From assembly GCF_000743355.1 (NCBI RefSeq), contig NZ_JQEI01000019.1, positions 1-64,000 of the forward strand: 64,000 nt of DNA. Direction: 5' to 3'. The position numbers and the translations under genes are program-made. This document shows, one piece after another, positions 34,430-43,469 of the stretch. The notes under the pieces were generated by a model, which had not been told where the DNA came from, searched no databases, and saw only the letters and a list, made by a program, of their open reading frames with translations. Numbering within the stretch: the first letter of the stretch is position 1; each line of letters begins with the position of its first letter. Source of the DNA: Serratia sp. Ag1. Lineage in GTDB: Bacteria; Pseudomonadota; Gammaproteobacteria; Enterobacterales; Enterobacteriaceae.

Positions 34430-35427
34430 GAATACGCGATTCCGACAGGAAGTACATCTGTCGTTGAGGATAAATGAGATAAGTCATGTGGAGGTAAGGT
34501 GCCGTGAACCTGGGTTGAAACCAAGACGAGCAAGATAAAGTCGGGGAAAAGTACTTCTTCGCGATAAATAATGAAATGGGCGCTCCAACTTTCACGCCAT
34601 CTGAGTGCGAAATGACAAAAGCAATACGCTGACTAAGAAAAAGCTGAATTTTGATTAATTAATGCATTTTGTCATACAGTTAGAGCTTTATCTTATTTTA
34701 TGATGGAAGGTTATTTATGTATGTAAAACACTCAAAACATGATTTTTATAATTTTTTTTATCACATATAAAAAAATGTTGGATTTACAATTTATCGGTAT
34801 GATTTATATTCATCACATTAATTTATACCCAAGTGATTTTAGTTATACCCCAAATAATTCAAGTTGATTGTAGGCGGTAACTAGGGTGAATGACAAATCT
34901 GCTTGGCAGATTTGAAAGGCGCTTGCGGCGGCCCCGAAGGGGTGAGGCCCAGCATGGGCCGAGTAACGCAGCCAACACCCAAGCAACTTGAATTATCACG
35001 GGTAGATAGCTCGGTAAAAAATACTGCGGGCTGTAGACACAGGGATGGGCATAAAGCCAGCAATAGGCAGTTTGAATGGTAAAAGGTACTAAATAAGGAT
35101 AACCTTATTAATTAAGTGCCTAATAAAAATTTTTGATACTCAAAAATACAGTGTCATTCAATAAATTATTTTAAGTCGACCTTTAGTGGAATAATGATTC
35201 CTACCCAAATAGAGGTGTTTATTTAAGATAATGCCAATACATCCCCATCGATATTCCTTCAGTAGATAGAATAACTGCTTTCATTCAGGTTGAAATTATA
35301 ACCTGTTGGTCGGCTTTTGTTTTATGAAATTACTGGTTATTTAAAATCCCCAAACAGATCAGGCAAACGCTTTTGCTTGTTCTGTAAGTATGTCGTTTCG
35401 TTTCAACTTATCTATAAGGCAGTCGCA
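34430..35427. other. Long non-coding stretch between rcnR and the inverse autotransporter gene
   Basis: About 1 kb that contains the MITE-like repeat at 34846-35004 and very AT-rich flanks (34600-34830, 35090-35300). No convincing coding frame is seen. The last 300 bp probably contain the promoter and leader of the autotransporter. Confidence 0.45.
34846..35004. repeat. MITE-like palindromic repeat element (about 159 bp)
   Basis: Its ends are inverted repeats (TACCCCAAATAATTCAAGTT and, at 34984-35004, the reverse complement TACCCGTGATAATTCAAGTT plus G), matching at 17 of 20 positions. Inside are smaller hairpins, such as CAAATCTGC/GCAGATTTG and the GC-rich ggccccgaaggggt block, and no reading frame. 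This sequence family is common between genes in Serratia and related bacteria. Confidence 0.75.
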
Positions 35428-38400
35428 TTGAATAAGTATAAATTGTCCTCTAGCTACAAGCCAAAGGCCCTCAAAAAATCTCGGATATCTATCCTGTTAG
35501 CCTGGGCGAATATCGTTACGCAGGTGGCATTCCCACTCAGCCTGGCCTATACCCCAGCGGTCATGGCGGCTCAAAAATCCCATACCGAGGAAGAACAATC
35601 GGTGGCTAATGCCGCCACCCGTCTGGCCGGTGTGTTAGCCAGCGGTTCCCCCACCAAGCAGGCTGAGTCTATCGCCCGTGGCGTCGCTTCCCATACCGCA
35701 AATGACGCCGTAGAAGGCTGGTTGAAACAATTTGGTTCGGCCAAAGTACAGCTTAATCTGGATGACAAACTTAACCTGAAAGGGAGTCAACTGGATGTTC
35801 TGTTACCGCTGGAAGATACGCCAAGTCTGATGACCTTTACCCAACTGGGCACGCGCTACATTGACGATCGCGTCACGCTCAATGCCGGTGTCGGGCAGCG
35901 TCATTTTATCGACCAGCAGATGTTTGGCTATAACTTCTTCCTCGACAGAGATCTTCAGGGTCACCACTCGCGTCTGGGTCTGGGTGGGGAATACGCACGC
36001 GACTACCTGCGCGTTGCGGCCAACGGCTATTTCGGTATCAGCGGCTGGAAAAACTCTCGCGATCTGGACGGATACGATGAAAAAGCCGCCAATGGTTTTG
36101 ATATCCGGACCGAAGCCTATCTGCCTTCACTGCCTCAAGTGGGCGGTAAACTGGTTTATGAACAGTATTTCGGTGAGGAAGTCGGTTTATTCGGCAAAGA
36201 TAAGCGGCAATCCGATCCTGCAGCGGTCACTTTCGGCGTCAACTACTCGCCCATTCCTCTGGTGAGCTTAGGGGTCGATCACAAGCAGGGAACCAGCGGA
36301 ATGGAAGACACCCGCTTCAATCTCTCCTTCAACTATGCGTTAGGTACGCCACTGTCACAGCAGATCGATCCGGCCAACGTTGGCGCGAAGCGCACGCTGG
36401 CGGGCAGCCGCTACGAGTTGGTTGACCGCAATAATCAAATTGTTCTGCAATACCGTGAACAGCAGTTACTCAGTGTGGCGATGGATGCGCTGATCCAGGG
36501 CGATTCAGGCCAGACCGTTACACTGCCTGTCAGGGTAAATAGCAAAAACGGCATTGCCTCGTTCGAATGGCAGTCTGACCTGCTGACGGCTGCAGGCGGG
36601 AAAATCGTGCCTAACGGCAGTGGGTGGCAGGCGGTGTTGCCAGCGTATAGCCTGCTGGGCAATAACAGCTACCCGATCAGCGTGACCGTCGTGGATCAAT
36701 CAGGCAACCGTTCCGAGCCTGCGAAGGCAGAGCTGGTGGTGACCGGGTTCGGCGTTGCGGCCAGCTCCGCGCTGGCGATTAAGAATGCCCGTTTGCCCGC
36801 AGACGGTCGTTCCACCACCCAGGTTGAGTTATCACTGAAAGACGGCAGTGGGCACCCCATCAGCGGGATTGCCGGCCAGATAGCGCTCAGCAGTGAGTTC
36901 CAGGCCCCTGGCGCTGCCAACAAAATCAGCCCGGCATCCGCCGCCGTTGCACAACCCATCGCTCATCAGATCGGTGAGATCACTGAATCTACCGACCGCC
37001 CAGGCACCTATCTGGCGACCTTTACCGCAGGCAGCAGCGCGGGCGTTGTGAAGATCGAGGCCAAAATTTCCGGCACGACGATTGCCGCACAACAGGCTAC
37101 CGTGACGCTTCTGGCGGACAGTGCGAGCGCCACGATCGATAAGAACGGCCTGTCGGGTAACATGGGCAGCACCCTGGCTAACGGTACCGATGTGAACACC
37201 GTGCAGTTACCGGTGAAAGATGCCAACGGCAACCCGATCGCCGGTTATGAGGTGGTCTTTACCGTGACCAATCCTGACGGCACCACCCGCCAGCAAACGG
37301 TGATCACCGATGAGAACGGTATTGCCACCTTGCCGGTCACCAGTGACAAAGCGGGCAATGTGAAGGTCGAAGCCAACGTGGGTGGCGTGACCAGCAGCAC
37401 CGAGCTGAAGTTTGTGGCTGACACCAGTTCGGCCAAAATTGACCAGAATGGCCTGACGGCAGGGACCGGCAACACCTTGGCCAACGGCACCGACGTCAAC
37501 ACCGTGCAGTTGCCAGTGAAAGACGCCAACGGCAACCCGCTCCCGGGTTTTAACGTCACCTTTACCATCACCGATCCAGACGGCACCACCCGGCAGCAGA
37601 CGGTGACCACCGATGCCAACGGTATTGCCGCTTTGCCGGTAAGCAGTAATAAAGCAGGCAGCGTGAAAGTGGAAGCCAACGTGGGCGGCGTGACCAGCAG
37701 CACCGATCTGACGTTTGTGGCTGACAGCAGTACTGCAATTATCGATCAGAACGGCCTGACGGCAGGCACCGGCAACACCCTGGCTAACGGCACTGACGTG
37801 AACACCGTGCAGTTACCGGTCAAGGATGCCAACGGCAATCCGATTGCCGGTTATGAAGTTACCTTTATCGTGACCGGTCCAGATGGCATTCCCCGTCAGC
37901 AGACGGTGACTACCGATGCCAATGGTATCGCCACATTGCCTGTTACCAGCGACAAAGCGGGCAGTGTGAAAGTGGAAGCCAACGTGGGCGGCGTGACCAG
38001 CAGCACCGATCTGAACTTTGTGGCCGACAGCAGCACCGCGAGCATCGTTCAGAACGGTATGACCGCAGGCAGCGGTGATACCAACGCCAACGGCACTGAC
38101 GTGAACACCGTGCAGTTACCGGTGAAAGACGCCAACGGTAACCCGATCGCCGGTTATGAAGTTACCTTTACCGTGACCGGTCCAGATGGCATTCCCCGTC
38201 AGCAGACGGTGACCACCGATGCTAACGGTATCGCCGCTCTGCCTGTCAGCAGCACCAAAGCGGGCAGCGTGAAGGTGGAAGCCAATGTAGGTGGTGTCAC
38301 CAGCAACACCGAGCTGAACTTCGTGGCAGACAGCAGCACCGCGGTTATCGATGAAAATAGTATGACGGCAGGCACCGGTAATACGGTGGCCAACGGCACT

Positions 38401-41160
38401 GACGTGAACACCGTGCAGTTACCGGTGAAAGACGCCAACGGCAATCCGATTGCCAGTTATGAAGTTACCTTTACCGTGACCGGTCCCGATGGCATTCCCC
38501 GTCAGCAGACGGTCACCACCGATGCTAACGGTATCGCCACATTGCCTGTTACCAGCGACAAAGCGGGCAGTGTGAAAGTGGAAGCCAACGTGGGCGGCGT
38601 GACCAGCAGCACCAGCCTGAACTTTGTGGCCGACAGCAGCACCGCGAGCATCGATCAGAACGGTATGACCGCAGGCAGCGGTGATACCAACGCCAACGGC
38701 ACTGACGTGAACACCGTGCAGTTACCGGTGAAAGACGCCAACGGCAATCCGATCGCGGGCTATGAAGTCACCTTTACCATCACCGGTCCCGATGGCATTC
38801 CCCGTCAGCAGACGGTGACCACCGATGCCAACGGTATCGCCACATTGCCTGTTACCAGCGACAAAGCGGGCAGTGTGAAAGTGGAAGCCAACGTGGGCGG
38901 CGTGACCAGCAGCACCGATCTGAACTTCGTGGCCGACAGCAGCACCGCGGTTATCGATGAAAACGGGATGATGGCAGGCACCGGTAATACGGTGGCCAAC
39001 GGTATCGATGTCAACACCGTAGAATTACCGGTGAAAGACGCCAACGGCAACCCGATTGCGGGCTATGAAGTTACCTTTACCATCACCGGTCCCGATGGCA
39101 TTCCCCGTCAGCAGACGGTGACCACCGATGCCAACGGCATTGCCGCTCTGCCAGTCAGCAGTAATAAGTCAGGCAGCGTGAAGGTAGAAGCCAACGTGGG
39201 CGGCGTGACCAGTAGCACCGATCTGCAGTTTGTCGCTGACAACAGCACTGCGGTTATCGATGAAAACGGCATGACGGCAGGCACCGGTAATACGGTGGCC
39301 AACGGCACCGATGTCAACACCGTGGAATTACCGGTGAAAGATGCCAACGGTAACCCGATCGTGGGTTATGAAGTTACCTTTACTATCACCGATCCAGATG
39401 GCATTCCCCGTCAGCAGACGGTGACTACCGATGCCAATGGTATCGCTACATTGCCTGTTACCAGCGAAAAAGCGGGCAGTGTGAAAGTGGAAGCCAACGT
39501 GGGCGGCGTGACCAGCAGCACCGATCTGAACTTCGTGGCCGACAGCAGCACCGCGGTTATCGATGAAAACGGGATGACGGCAGGGTCCGGTAATACGGTG
39601 GCCAACGGTATCGATGTCAACACCGTAGAATTACCGGTGAAAGACGCCAACGGCAACCCGATTGCGGGCTATGAAGTTACCTTTACCGTGACCGGTCCAG
39701 ATGGCATTCCCCGTCAGCAGACGGTGACCACCGATGCCAACGGTATTGCCGCTCTGCCAGTCAGCAGCAATAAGGCGGGCAGCGTGAAGGTAGAAGCTAA
39801 CGTGGGCGGCGTCACCAGCAGTACCGATCTGCAGTTTGTCGCTGACAGCAGCACTGCGGTTATCGATGAAAATAGTATGACGGCAGGCAGCGGTAATACG
39901 GTGGCCAACGGCACTGACGTGAACACCGTGGAATTACCGGTGAAAGACGCCAACGGTAACCCGATCGCCGGTTATGAAGTTACCTTTACCGTGACCGGTC
40001 CAGATGGTATTCCCCGTCAGCAGACGGTGACCACCGATGCCAACGGTATTGCCGCTCTGCCAGTCAGCAGCAATAAGGCGGGCAGCGTGAAGGTAGAAGC
40101 TAACGTGGGCGGCGTGACCAGTAGCACCGATCTGAGTTTTGAAGCTGATGTCAGTACGGCACAAATCAACGCCACCAACGGGTTGGTGCTTGAAACAGCT
40201 GGAACTACGATTGAAACGCAGGTCGATGGCGATACGCCAACCGAGCTTTCTACCCATGAGCTGGTTGTCACAGTGACGGATAAGAATGGCAACGTGATCA
40301 CCGGTAAGGCGGGGGCCATGGCTGTGACCTTCACCAGCACTGGAAGTGCCAAATTTGTCGGTAACAGCACCGTCTCTATTGATGAGAACGGGCAGGCTAA
40401 AATCGGTATCGTCGACATGGCACAGGAAACGGTGACGGTCAGCGCCAAGTTGAATGGGCAATCGTCTAACAGCGTACCGGCAAGCTTTATAAACGTGTTG
40501 AAAAACATTGAATTAAGCAAGCAGGATATTACGTTAACGAAATATTTCTCTACCAGCGTGACCGCGCAGGCGAAATATTCAAACGGTTCAACGACGGATA
40601 TTAGCAATACGGGCGTGTGGAAGAGCAGTAACCCGAACATCATGGTTGATGCTTTAGGCAATATCTCATCCGCCAGTGAAAGTGAAACCGGTACCGTGTC
40701 TATCACCTTTGGAGGGATAACAGCGCAAGCTAACGTGACGGTTATTGTCGCCAAGACGAGCGCAGTTATTGGAACTCAAACGGCCTATACGACACTAATT
40801 CCGAAAGAGAAATACCCGACGATGACATTCCGTAGCGGAGCTGTTGTTGACGCGATATATTCAAGCGGCAAACTGATTGCCGGTGGTAGCGGTGGTGTAA
40901 ACACATCTGATCTGCTCGACCTGAACAAGGTGAAGTGGATCACTGGATACAGCGCTATAGTACCAGGCATAGATTCTGTGAATAAATTGTTGCAACAGCT
41001 GTCATGGAACGATGGAGCTAATCACACGGTAGGTTCATCAACGGGGACACAGTATACCGCTACGATCACCGACGAGATCTACGGGATTATCGTCTATGCA
41101 ACAGGCGCGACAGGCTCTGCCAATGCCTATGTTTCTGGTATTCAGATCATCTATAACTAA
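35428..41160 (+). CDS. Giant inverse autotransporter adhesin (invasin/intimin family)
   Basis: The likely start is TTG 35428 (LNKYKLSSSYKPKALKKS), preceded by AAGG, giving 1910 aa; a longer TTG start at 35317 is possible but lacks a ribosome site. Order: extended signal peptide (ILLAWANIVTQVAFPLSL ... AVMAA), inverse autotransporter beta-barrel (about residues 90-340: VGQRHFIDQQMFGYNFFLDRD, LGLGGEYARDYLR), linker RYELVDRNNQIVLQYRE, a first Ig-like domain, one diverged Big_1 domain, ten near-identical 101-residue Big_1 repeats, another diverged domain, a Big_2 domain (LSKQDITL ... STDISNTGVWKSSNP), and a C-terminal module that may be lectin-like (FRSGAVVDAIYSS ... GGSGG). It anchors in the outer membrane and presents a stalk for adhesion. 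Confidence 0.9.
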   Translation: MNKYKLSSSYKPKALKKSRISILLAWANIVTQVAFPLSLAYTPAVMAAQKSHTEEEQSVANAATRLAGVLASGSPTKQAESIARGVASHTANDAVEGWLKQFGSAKVQLNLDDKLNLKGSQLDVLLPLEDTPSLMTFTQLGTRYIDDRVTLNAGVGQRHFIDQQMFGYNFFLDRDLQGHHSRLGLGGEYARDYLRVAANGYFGISGWKNSRDLDGYDEKAANGFDIRTEAYLPSLPQVGGKLVYEQYFGEEVGLFGKDKRQSDPAAVTFGVNYSPIPLVSLGVDHKQGTSGMEDTRFNLSFNYALGTPLSQQIDPANVGAKRTLAGSRYELVDRNNQIVLQYREQQLLSVAMDALIQGDSGQTVTLPVRVNSKNGIASFEWQSDLLTAAGGKIVPNGSGWQAVLPAYSLLGNNSYPISVTVVDQSGNRSEPAKAELVVTGFGVAASSALAIKNARLPADGRSTTQVELSLKDGSGHPISGIAGQIALSSEFQAPGAANKISPASAAVAQPIAHQIGEITESTDRPGTYLATFTAGSSAGVVKIEAKISGTTIAAQQATVTLLADSASATIDKNGLSGNMGSTLANGTDVNTVQLPVKDANGNPIAGYEVVFTVTNPDGTTRQQTVITDENGIATLPVTSDKAGNVKVEANVGGVTSSTELKFVADTSSAKIDQNGLTAGTGNTLANGTDVNTVQLPVKDANGNPLPGFNVTFTITDPDGTTRQQTVTTDANGIAALPVSSNKAGSVKVEANVGGVTSSTDLTFVADSSTAIIDQNGLTAGTGNTLANGTDVNTVQLPVKDANGNPIAGYEVTFIVTGPDGIPRQQTVTTDANGIATLPVTSDKAGSVKVEANVGGVTSSTDLNFVADSSTASIVQNGMTAGSGDTNANGTDVNTVQLPVKDANGNPIAGYEVTFTVTGPDGIPRQQTVTTDANGIAALPVSSTKAGSVKVEANVGGVTSNTELNFVADSSTAVIDENSMTAGTGNTVANGTDVNTVQLPVKDANGNPIASYEVTFTVTGPDGIPRQQTVTTDANGIATLPVTSDKAGSVKVEANVGGVTSSTSLNFVADSSTASIDQNGMTAGSGDTNANGTDVNTVQLPVKDANGNPIAGYEVTFTITGPDGIPRQQTVTTDANGIATLPVTSDKAGSVKVEANVGGVTSSTDLNFVADSSTAVIDENGMMAGTGNTVANGIDVNTVELPVKDANGNPIAGYEVTFTITGPDGIPRQQTVTTDANGIAALPVSSNKSGSVKVEANVGGVTSSTDLQFVADNSTAVIDENGMTAGTGNTVANGTDVNTVELPVKDANGNPIVGYEVTFTITDPDGIPRQQTVTTDANGIATLPVTSEKAGSVKVEANVGGVTSSTDLNFVADSSTAVIDENGMTAGSGNTVANGIDVNTVELPVKDANGNPIAGYEVTFTVTGPDGIPRQQTVTTDANGIAALPVSSNKAGSVKVEANVGGVTSSTDLQFVADSSTAVIDENSMTAGSGNTVANGTDVNTVELPVKDANGNPIAGYEVTFTVTGPDGIPRQQTVTTDANGIAALPVSSNKAGSVKVEANVGGVTSSTDLSFEADVSTAQINATNGLVLETAGTTIETQVDGDTPTELSTHELVVTVTDKNGNVITGKAGAMAVTFTSTGSAKFVGNSTVSIDENGQAKIGIVDMAQETVTVSAKLNGQSSNSVPASFINVLKNIELSKQDITLTKYFSTSVTAQAKYSNGSTTDISNTGVWKSSNPNIMVDALGNISSASESETGTVSITFGGITAQANVTVIVAKTSAVIGTQTAYTTLIPKEKYPTMTFRSGAVVDAIYSSGKLIAGGSGGVNTSDLLDLNKVKWITGYSAIVPGIDSVNKLLQQLSWNDGANHTVGSSTGTQYTATITDEIYGIIVYATGATGSANAYVSGIQIIYN
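37129..40158 (+). repeat. Ten tandem 303-bp repeats in the adhesin gene
   Basis: Ten in-frame units of about 101 codons each begin at the T/SA.I(D)...NG(M/L) segment and contain GTDVNTV, PVKDANGNP, QQTV.TD.NGIA and VKVEANVGGVTS. Neighbouring units differ at few codons, and units 5 and 10 start with nearly identical DNA. Such arrays change copy number by recombination, changing stalk length, and are easily collapsed in short-read assemblies. Confidence 0.9.
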
Positions 41161-41668
41161 GATCTGAAGTTGAAAAGATAACCGGGCCTGATGATAAGTT
41201 GTATTTCATTGAGCCCGGTATCTACCAAGAACAAATAGCTTTATTTTAGTAACGGCAGTTTTGAACGTTCAGGGTGTGTTTTGGCGAAGGCACCCTAAAC
41301 GTTCTTACTGCCGTTTTCCGTGTTTTCGTTAACTTCATGCCGGAGAACTTGTTCTCCAGGAAACGGTGGTCATCGCAAAACTATATGCATTGGCGGTTGC
41401 CCTAGCATTGCATCAACCTTGGCAATTCCTGCGCTGGAAGATCGATGGCCGCACGAAGCTTCGATGGCATTTGAGGCCTGAGCGCAAAAGCATCGTAAAG
41501 ATATTCCGGGTTGTTCTGGGGCGTGATGTCTTTTCGGCCGCAAGAGCGTTGCCGAGCCCGATATTATCGAACCGAACTCTTTTGTCAGAAGGAGAGTGCT
41601 CTGATCCTAGTGGCGGCCAAAAGTTCGATGCCAGCATATTGCTCGGTGGCATTGCGTCCAGAGAAAAG
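41161..41668. other. Intergenic stretch after the adhesin, with hairpins and an unassigned remnant
   Basis: The first 160 bp hold two hairpins (ACCGGGC/GCCCGGT at 41181-41219, and 41251-41317). From about 41330 to 41668 the DNA shows open but unfamiliar frames on both strands (for example minus-strand text containing FWPPLG and RPSIFQRRNCQG) overlapping the end of the reductase gene. I cannot assign them; a remnant of a mobile element at an island border is possible. Confidence 0.3.
41251..41317. terminator. Long imperfect terminator hairpin between adhesin and reductase genes
   Basis: AACGGCAGT pairs with ACTGCCGTT, inside it AACGTT with AACGTT and AGGGTG with CACCCT, around a 14-base loop; TTTT follows on the plus strand. 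It separates the adhesin from the convergent minus-strand operon. Confidence 0.65.
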
Positions 41669-42268
41669 TCACATACCGTATCGGAATTGCTCGAAATCAA
41701 CGACGCCGGAAGAGCGTACTTGAGACAACGCCGAGCCATACTGTAGCAACAGGTTCAGTTGGTAGTCGATCCTTGCCCGCAGTAGTTGCTCATGATCGTC
41801 GGCAGGAAGCGGAGTTCTCAGCGTATTGTTAGCATCACGTACGATAATATGGTCCGGGAGGTAGCAGATATGGTTGTTTTTATAACCGCTGCTTCGCAAT
41901 TCATGGATCGGATAAGCGCCGCCCATTCCCGATGATACGCTGACCAACAGTGCTGGTTTATGACCAACATATTCTGCTTCGCAGAGTAGTAGGAAGTTTT
42001 TCAGCATCGGCGGTGCCATGCCGTTCCACTCTGGGGTGACGATGATCAATGCTTCAGCATTGATCAATCGTTCATTGCACTCTTTAAGCACTGACCATTT
42101 CTGCACATTCGTTTCCACATCTTCGTCCCACAAGGGCAGGTTTATTTCAGCTAAATCGAGCATATCGACAAAGTGTTCTTTCTGCTGGAACTGGTGAGCA
42201 ATATAATTTGCCACATTACGGGAGTTTGATTGCTTGCGATGGCTGCCTGTCACGATAGCGATATTCAT
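41669..42268 (-). CDS. NADPH-dependent FMN reductase-type flavoprotein
   Basis: This 199-aa protein has the flavodoxin-like fold of the NADPH-dependent FMN reductase family: MNIAIVTGSHRKQSNSRNVA (FMN phosphate loop), ALIIVTPEWNGMAPPMLKNFL and VSVSSGMGGAYPIHELRS. It would supply reduced flavin or reduce a cluster intermediate. Its ATG overlaps the stop of the transporter gene, so it is the last gene of the minus-strand operon led by the 23-aa peptide. The substrate is not evident from sequence. Confidence 0.82.
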   Translation of the reverse strand: MNIAIVTGSHRKQSNSRNVANYIAHQFQQKEHFVDMLDLAEINLPLWDEDVETNVQKWSVLKECNERLINAEALIIVTPEWNGMAPPMLKNFLLLCEAEYVGHKPALLVSVSSGMGGAYPIHELRSSGYKNNHICYLPDHIIVRDANNTLRTPLPADDHEQLLRARIDYQLNLLLQYGSALSQVRSSGVVDFEQFRYGM

Positions 42269-43464
42269 TACGGTCTCCTTATTTTCTGCGGCCGATTAGC
42301 ATAAAACGACCACAACATTAAACTGATAGGGGCAGTGGCGCTGATAATCAGAACATAGGTCCAAGCATATTCGTAACTTTCCTGGAAGAGGATGACGACC
42401 AGTCCGGTTGCAATCACGCGGTTAATCAAGGTGAATAACTGGCCGGTCGAAAAAACGCGCCCGATTTTTTCGCTGTCTATTTCAGTAAGAACGACATTCT
42501 GGCTGCTTATACGTGATGCGGAATTGAATAAACCAAGGAAGAAAGCCCCGCATAAAATCACTGGCAAAGTGGGGGTGCTGGCGATCAGTAAAACCGTCAA
42601 GACGAAACCACCGGTAAAGAGGTGAACCAATTTTCTCGCAGAGAATTTGGGCGCCAGCCAACCCAGCAACAGGCTAACTAAAATGGCGCCCAGGCCATAA
42701 ATGATGCCGAAGGAAGCGTAAGATTCAATCGAGGCATGCAGCACTTCGTGCATAAATGGAGCCTGAATAACGTTAACCACCATGATACAGACAAAGGGCA
42801 CTGCGCCTACCAGAAGATATAAAATGATATTCCGGTTTTCTCGCTGGAGCTGAATAAGCGAGCTTTTGGGTATCTGATTGTTTACAGGAGAGTCCCGTTG
42901 GTAAGGAATTGCTAGCAAGATAAACAGAGAGATGGCAATCAGCGTGACCAGCAGCACAAAGATAGTATCATAGCTCAAATATGACGATACAGAGATGACT
43001 AATAGCGCAGAGATCAACGTTGATGCTTGCGATTCCATCTCAAGAAGGGAGTTGGTTCGTGATAGATAATCACCGCTGAATATATCTTTAATAAACCCCT
43101 GCCGAGCGATATAGAAGATAGCATAATAAAATTGAATGACAAAATAGGAGGCGACTAAAGGCAGCATAATGCTGAAAGCGAAGTACCGGCTGCAAATAGC
43201 CAGGATGAAAGCGATACAAATGATGACATTGAGCACCGTGAGTAGATTTTTTCTATTGAATTTGTCGACCAGCATGCCGAACCATGGCGTGACGAATATA
43301 AGCGTCAAGGAAGATATTGTAGCCATTATCGCCAATAGTCTGGGTTGCTCACCTTCATTACTTATATACCAAGGGATGATATACATCCCTATGCTTACGG
43401 CGACCGAGGAGAAGAAATTGGATGCTATCAGTAAGGTTAAGCAAGTATTTTGCGACAAGTTCAT
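42268..43464 (-). CDS. MFS efflux transporter of the biosynthetic cluster
   Basis: This 398-aa protein has 12 predicted membrane helices and the MFS loop motif GMLVDKFNRKNLL between helices 2 and 3. The first helix is LTLLIASNFFSSVAVSIGMY. It resembles drug/small-molecule exporters and probably secretes the cluster product, giving self-protection. It follows the WD40 gene by five bases with no clear ribosome site of its own, so its translation depends on coupling; it overlaps the reductase gene. Toxoflavin clusters instead use an RND-type exporter. Confidence 0.85.
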   Translation of the reverse strand: MNLSQNTCLTLLIASNFFSSVAVSIGMYIIPWYISNEGEQPRLLAIMATISSLTLIFVTPWFGMLVDKFNRKNLLTVLNVIICIAFILAICSRYFAFSIMLPLVASYFVIQFYYAIFYIARQGFIKDIFSGDYLSRTNSLLEMESQASTLISALLVISVSSYLSYDTIFVLLVTLIAISLFILLAIPYQRDSPVNNQIPKSSLIQLQRENRNIILYLLVGAVPFVCIMVVNVIQAPFMHEVLHASIESYASFGIIYGLGAILVSLLLGWLAPKFSARKLVHLFTGGFVLTVLLIASTPTLPVILCGAFFLGLFNSASRISSQNVVLTEIDSEKIGRVFSTGQLFTLINRVIATGLVVILFQESYEYAWTYVLIISATAPISLMLWSFYANRPQKIRRP

Positions 43465-43469
43465 GAGTA

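Noticed and set aside
35317..35427. Upstream extension of the adhesin from TTG 35317
   Set aside because: No ribosome site; the added 37 residues are rich in Cys and aromatics and would precede the signal peptide unnaturally.
37129..40158. CRISPR array
   Set aside because: The repeats are 303 bp, contiguous and in frame inside a coding region, without spacers.
37245..40754. Minus-strand frames of about 80 to 245 codons within the adhesin
   Set aside because: They repeat with the 303-bp period and are mirror readings of the Ig-like repeats, not genes.
41366..41746. Plus-strand 126-codon frame after the adhesin
   Set aside because: It overlaps the end of the FMN reductase gene, has no ribosome site at its start and no recognisable domain.
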